A stretch of 64,000 bases of DNA from assembly GCA_963662175.1 (NCBI GenBank), contig OY759216.1, positions 36,597,087 to 36,661,086 on the forward strand. The letters are read 5' to 3'. The translations under genes were made by a program, and so were the position numbers. The notes below the pieces were generated by a model. It made no database searches. It was given only the letters and a program-made list of their open reading frames with translations, and was not told where the DNA came from. This document shows, in pieces, positions 61,067 through 64,000 of the stretch. Position 1 is the first letter of the stretch; every line of letters starts with the position of its first letter. This DNA is from Aradus depressus (taxonomy: Eukaryota; Arthropoda; Insecta; Hemiptera; Aradidae).

Positions 61067-61348
61067 ATTCAGTTTGGAAGACACAGGAGTAAATATTGGA
61101 AGAGCCTTGTTGAACATCTCAATCATCGGGAGTTTATTGATCGTGTGAAGAAAGGGGCTGGGGAGTCATGCCGTGGAAATGTGAAGAACTACAGCAGATC
61201 TTAGAGAGATAGTTGATGGCAAAAAGATGATACGTAAGGACGGAATCCATTATGCTCCTTCAGCAACTAGCTGCTTCTAGCTGCGAGACAGACGGTATAA
61301 AAACCAATTGAGATTCCCAGTTCAAAGTCCGAAGCAAAAAATGTGAAA
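61067..61348. other. Unrecognised, coding-like composition
   Basis: 61075-61340 is of mixed complexity (GGAGTCATGCCGTGGAAATG, CAGCAACTAGCTGCTTCTAG) without a recognised frame; possibly old LINE. Confidence 0.25.
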
Positions 61349-61508
61349 AAAAAGGTCGGCGGTGAATCACCGTCTATGTACTTCCCCAACAAATTAATCA
61401 AATACATCTTCTCTTTTCTCCGTTTCAATATTTGACTTACATAGTAGCTTCTGAATCCTCATACTAAATTGTGTGTCGACACATTCATTACATCGGCAGT
61501 TATTAGAC
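61349..61508 (+). repeat. Family P left half, plus strand
   Basis: GTCGGCGGTGAATCACCGTC, TATGTACTTCCCCAACAAAT, TTCATTACATCGGCAGTTAT; it runs into repeat V at 61506. Confidence 0.7.
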
Positions 61509-61590
61509 CGTTTCCTTACAGACATGTCTGAAGGCGTACTGCCCACCAGAGGAGTATAGCTACAGACACTGAACCATTAACCCACAAAGC
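61506..61590 (+). repeat. Repeat V, copy 2
   Basis: ACCGTTTCCTTACAGACATG, TCTGAAGGCGTACTGCCCAC; see 56940. Confidence 0.5.
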
Positions 61591-61649
61591 TCATGTGATA
61601 AAAAATAAGAGGTTATTGTAAAACTCTTTAATAAATAAATAAATAAATA

Positions 61650-61998
61650 AGGTTAGGTTAGGTTTTATGACTCATGCCCGGGCTTTAACTACGAGGTCAT
61701 ATCGCCTACTACCAGAGCGCTCTTTCGTCACTCTGGTGGACATGAGCCCGACTCTACTGTGGGAGTCCTAAATTTTGCCTACCCTAAATTTTTATTCATC
61801 TAGAGTAGGGGTCTTTAACGAGTACCTGACATCGTACAGGCTCGGGACCATCGCTTAACGTCCCATCCGAAGGACGGCGTGCTTAAGTTTATTTTACCTA
61901 GCAGATAAAATAAACTAAGGGCCTCGGTCGGGCTACGAACCCACGACCTTGAGCTCAGAAGTCAAGCACGCATACCACTGAGCTACCGGCGCCCTCAA
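61650..61998 (-). mobile_element. SINE-1, full length, minus strand, TTAGG-type tail
   Basis: AGGTTAGGTTAGGTTTTATG to the head complement CTGAGCTACCGGCGCCCTC, flanked by AATAAATA on both sides. The least diverged body in the window, so probably one of the younger copies. Confidence 0.92.
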
Positions 61999-62900
61999 TA
62001 AATATATAATAATTGAATTAAGAAATAATAATAATTAAATTACCATATTTCCTGTAGACATTTTAGCTCTTTTCTTTTACTAAATTTTGATTTCTACAGG
62101 TAGTTTTTCGAAAAGGGCCCTAAAAAAAGTATCAAAAGTTCGAGACGTGCAATTTTGAAAAAAGTGCACGTATATTTTAATAAAAATTTCAATTAACAAA
62201 ATTTTCATTCAGATTTCTAAAGATCTTGTTTTCTAAATTTTGCAAAAATATAAAATCTAATCCAAAGGTTTTCAAATAATCTTACTGGGCCAACAGGGAA
62301 AATGAATATAATAGAATTTACTAGAACAAATAGTTTGTGTTTATTTTTTAAATCATCTACATTATAAAATTATAAAACTAAACATTGAAACAAACAAAAA
62401 TTAAAAGAAAAACTCTTAAGACTAAATTCTTAAAACTATTATTTCAATCTTTTTCAGTTTTTTTTTTTGCTATTCTTTAAAATTTAAGTTATATATTTCT
62501 GGGCATATATCCTGTACATATAAACAAACAACAGTACCTTATTTGCGGATCAATTTCACCGTCAATGCACTCCTATTTAGTTCATCACACTATAAGCCTA
62601 AACACCACTGTCCATGTTTTCACTCAGACCGTAGCCATTCTACCCAGGCCTGGCCCTATACACACTAATTAAAACAGCTGATGGCCGTGTTTTGTTTTTT
62701 CACTCATTTTGTTTTAAAAGAAATGGTTTCTTATTATTTTTTTACTAATTCAGTTTCTTTTTATACAAAAATAAATATAATTAATTTTTTTATTTTTTTA
62801 TTTTTAGTATTTTAATGTGTGCATTATTTTTATACATCACACTCATTCCTCGCAAGATGTTCTAATCTCGCCGATTACCCTTCAACGGCAAGCCAAAAAA
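61999..62900. other. AT-rich flank sequence
   Basis: No domain or recognised repeat. Confidence 0.3.
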
Positions 62901-63252
62901 GTCGACAGTGAATCACTGTTGAAACTTCAAATATCTAGTCGATAAATTCATTACATCGGCAGTTATTGGGACTTGTGATTTGAGCCATTGTCTGCTTCTC
63001 CCCCTTCCACTCTGCTGATTCCGCCAAAAATTTATAGGTATCGTCCTAATAGAGCTTTAATATTACATATAAAATTTCGTGTCGATACATTCATTCTACC
63101 GGGAGTTATCGTGCTCACAGACACATAGAATTTTTTTTTTCACTTTGAAATCCTTTTTAGAAAACTTGGAATTTCGTTTGAAAACTCCTTATTTCGAGCA
63201 TTTCTCTCAGATTACATAACTTTCCCTATACTTCGTATAGCTAGAAATATAA
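62901..63252 (+). mobile_element. Family P, plus strand, both ends, short
   Basis: GTCGACAGTGAATCACTGTT, GATAAATTCATTACATCGGC, TTCTACCGGGAGTTATCGTG, and ends ATTACATAACTTTCCCTATA, CTTCGTATAGCTAGAAATAT. Confidence 0.75.
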
Positions 63253-63383
63253 AAGATAGATTCAACATCATAAATAAATTCAATCTTTTGGAGGACAAGA
63301 AAATAGGAGGAAAAAAACTTCATTTCGAAGAAAATAGAAAACCAGTTAATTTCAAGATGAAAGGAGTTCCTTCAGACCAGCTG

Positions 63384-63707
63384 AGGGCGCCGGTAGCTCA
63401 GTGGTATGCGTGCTTGACTTCTGAGCTCAAGAACATGGGTTAGTAACCCGACTGAGGCCCTTAGTTTATTTTATCTGGGAGGTAAAATAAACTTATGCAC
63501 GCCGTCCTTCGGATGGGACGTTAAGCGATGGTCCCGAGCCTGTACGATGTCAGGTACTCGTTAAAGACCCTTACAGTGGGCAAAATTTAGGACTCCCACA
63601 GTAGAGTCGGGCTCATGTCCACTAGAGTGACGAAAGAGCGCTCTGGGAGTAGGCGATATGACCTCGTAGTTAAAGTCAGGGCATGAGTCATAAAACCTAA
63701 CCTAACT
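63384..63707 (+). mobile_element. SINE-1, full length, 13-bp TSD, CCTAA tail
   Basis: Head AGGGCGCCGGTAGCTCAGTG, body, and tail ATAAAACCTAACCTAACT. Flanked by TTCAGACCAGCTG (63371-63383) and TTCAGACCAGTTG (63708-63720), one mismatch. The B box is degraded (GGGTTAGTAACCCG). With 44254-44603 it fixes the SINE boundaries. Confidence 0.93.
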
Positions 63708-63807
63708 TTCAGACCAGTTGGATTTCTGCGTTATGGAAAAGAACTCCTGGAAGAGATGATCAAAAAATGTTTTTTCAAATACTATTTTTTTAAATGTCAG
63801 CTGCATC

Positions 63808-63931
63808 TCACGGTGACAATGTTTGTGGTACATGCTCATGACGACAACGGTTGTGGTGCTTGTCACGGTGACAATAGTTGTGGTTTATTTTCACGGGGAC
63901 AATGGTTATGGTGCATTTCATGGTGGTAATC
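63808..63931. repeat. ~28-bp tandem array, four and a half units
   Basis: Unit TCACGGTGACAATGGTTGTG, GTGCATGT with 27-28 bp spacing (starts at 63808, 63836, 63863, 63891, 63918) and 10-20% divergence. An older array than the 30-bp ones. Confidence 0.8.
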
Positions 63932-64000
63932 TGACCGGAGTGAATGTTTAGCGTGATTGGCATCTACTACTCACATCACGCTGAGTGCTTATAGTGGCTG

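Overview
This is a eukaryotic, AT-rich, repeat-saturated window, almost certainly from an arthropod and most likely an insect. The reasons are exons that match an insect-type SLO2 channel, long GT-AG introns, Jockey-, R1- and I-type LINEs, and SINE tails built from the insect telomere pentamer TTAGG. A hemipteran with a large genome would fit, but that is a guess.

The only host gene I can support is on the minus strand: six exons of a SLO2/KCNT (sodium-activated, Slack-type) potassium channel, at 57766-57687, 55237-55138, 43898-43700, 33398-33324, 17616-17533 and 13947-13853. All have GT-AG borders and matching phases. Together they give 633 bp (211 codons), running from the conserved N-terminal segment before S1 through S5. 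The first exon(s), the pore and the RCK domains lie outside the window. About 99% of the window is therefore intron or 5' flank of this gene.

The rest is layered transposable elements. (1) Three short nonautonomous families, here called P, Q and R, share a terminal motif ATTACA..ACTTYCYTATAC; P and Q end in a hairpin. (2) SINE-1, tRNA-derived, often ends in CCTAACCTAACC; a head-to-tail dimer occurs twice. SINE-2 has a tRNA-Ser/Leu-like head. (3) LINE debris: Jockey C-termini with 3' ends, R1-like RT and C-termini, and an I/Nimb-like 3' end. (4) DNA transposons with readable ends: a pogo/Tigger-like element at 2599-3425, a Ginger-like element at 7157-7715 that keeps a cysteine-rich tail, and hAT elements at 28323-29368 (TSD ATTCCAAC) and 32624-33170 (TSD TGCTAAAG), plus a hAT 3' remnant ending at 51929. 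(5) Penelope-like endonuclease C-termini at about 42238 and 47650.

The most unusual signal is a set of short elements and long palindromes (30295-30827, 48307-48427, 49544-49831, 52407-52626, 59426-59731, 60074-60625). Each carries CTGANGA - stem-loop - GAAA - short stem - UH, with flanks that can pair as stem I, which is the layout of a type I hammerhead ribozyme. Stem sequences differ between families while pairing is kept. Two have clear target-site duplications (13 bp and 8 bp) and one has a 5-bp duplication inside a P copy. They look like retrozyme or Penelope-type terminal-repeat elements.

Tandem arrays include a 30-bp minisatellite (37979-38545), a 30-bp x5 array (40131-40280), a ~52-bp array (25405-25805), a 25-bp array (11437-11578) and a ~28-bp array (63808-63931). 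Family boundaries without a stated TSD are approximate.
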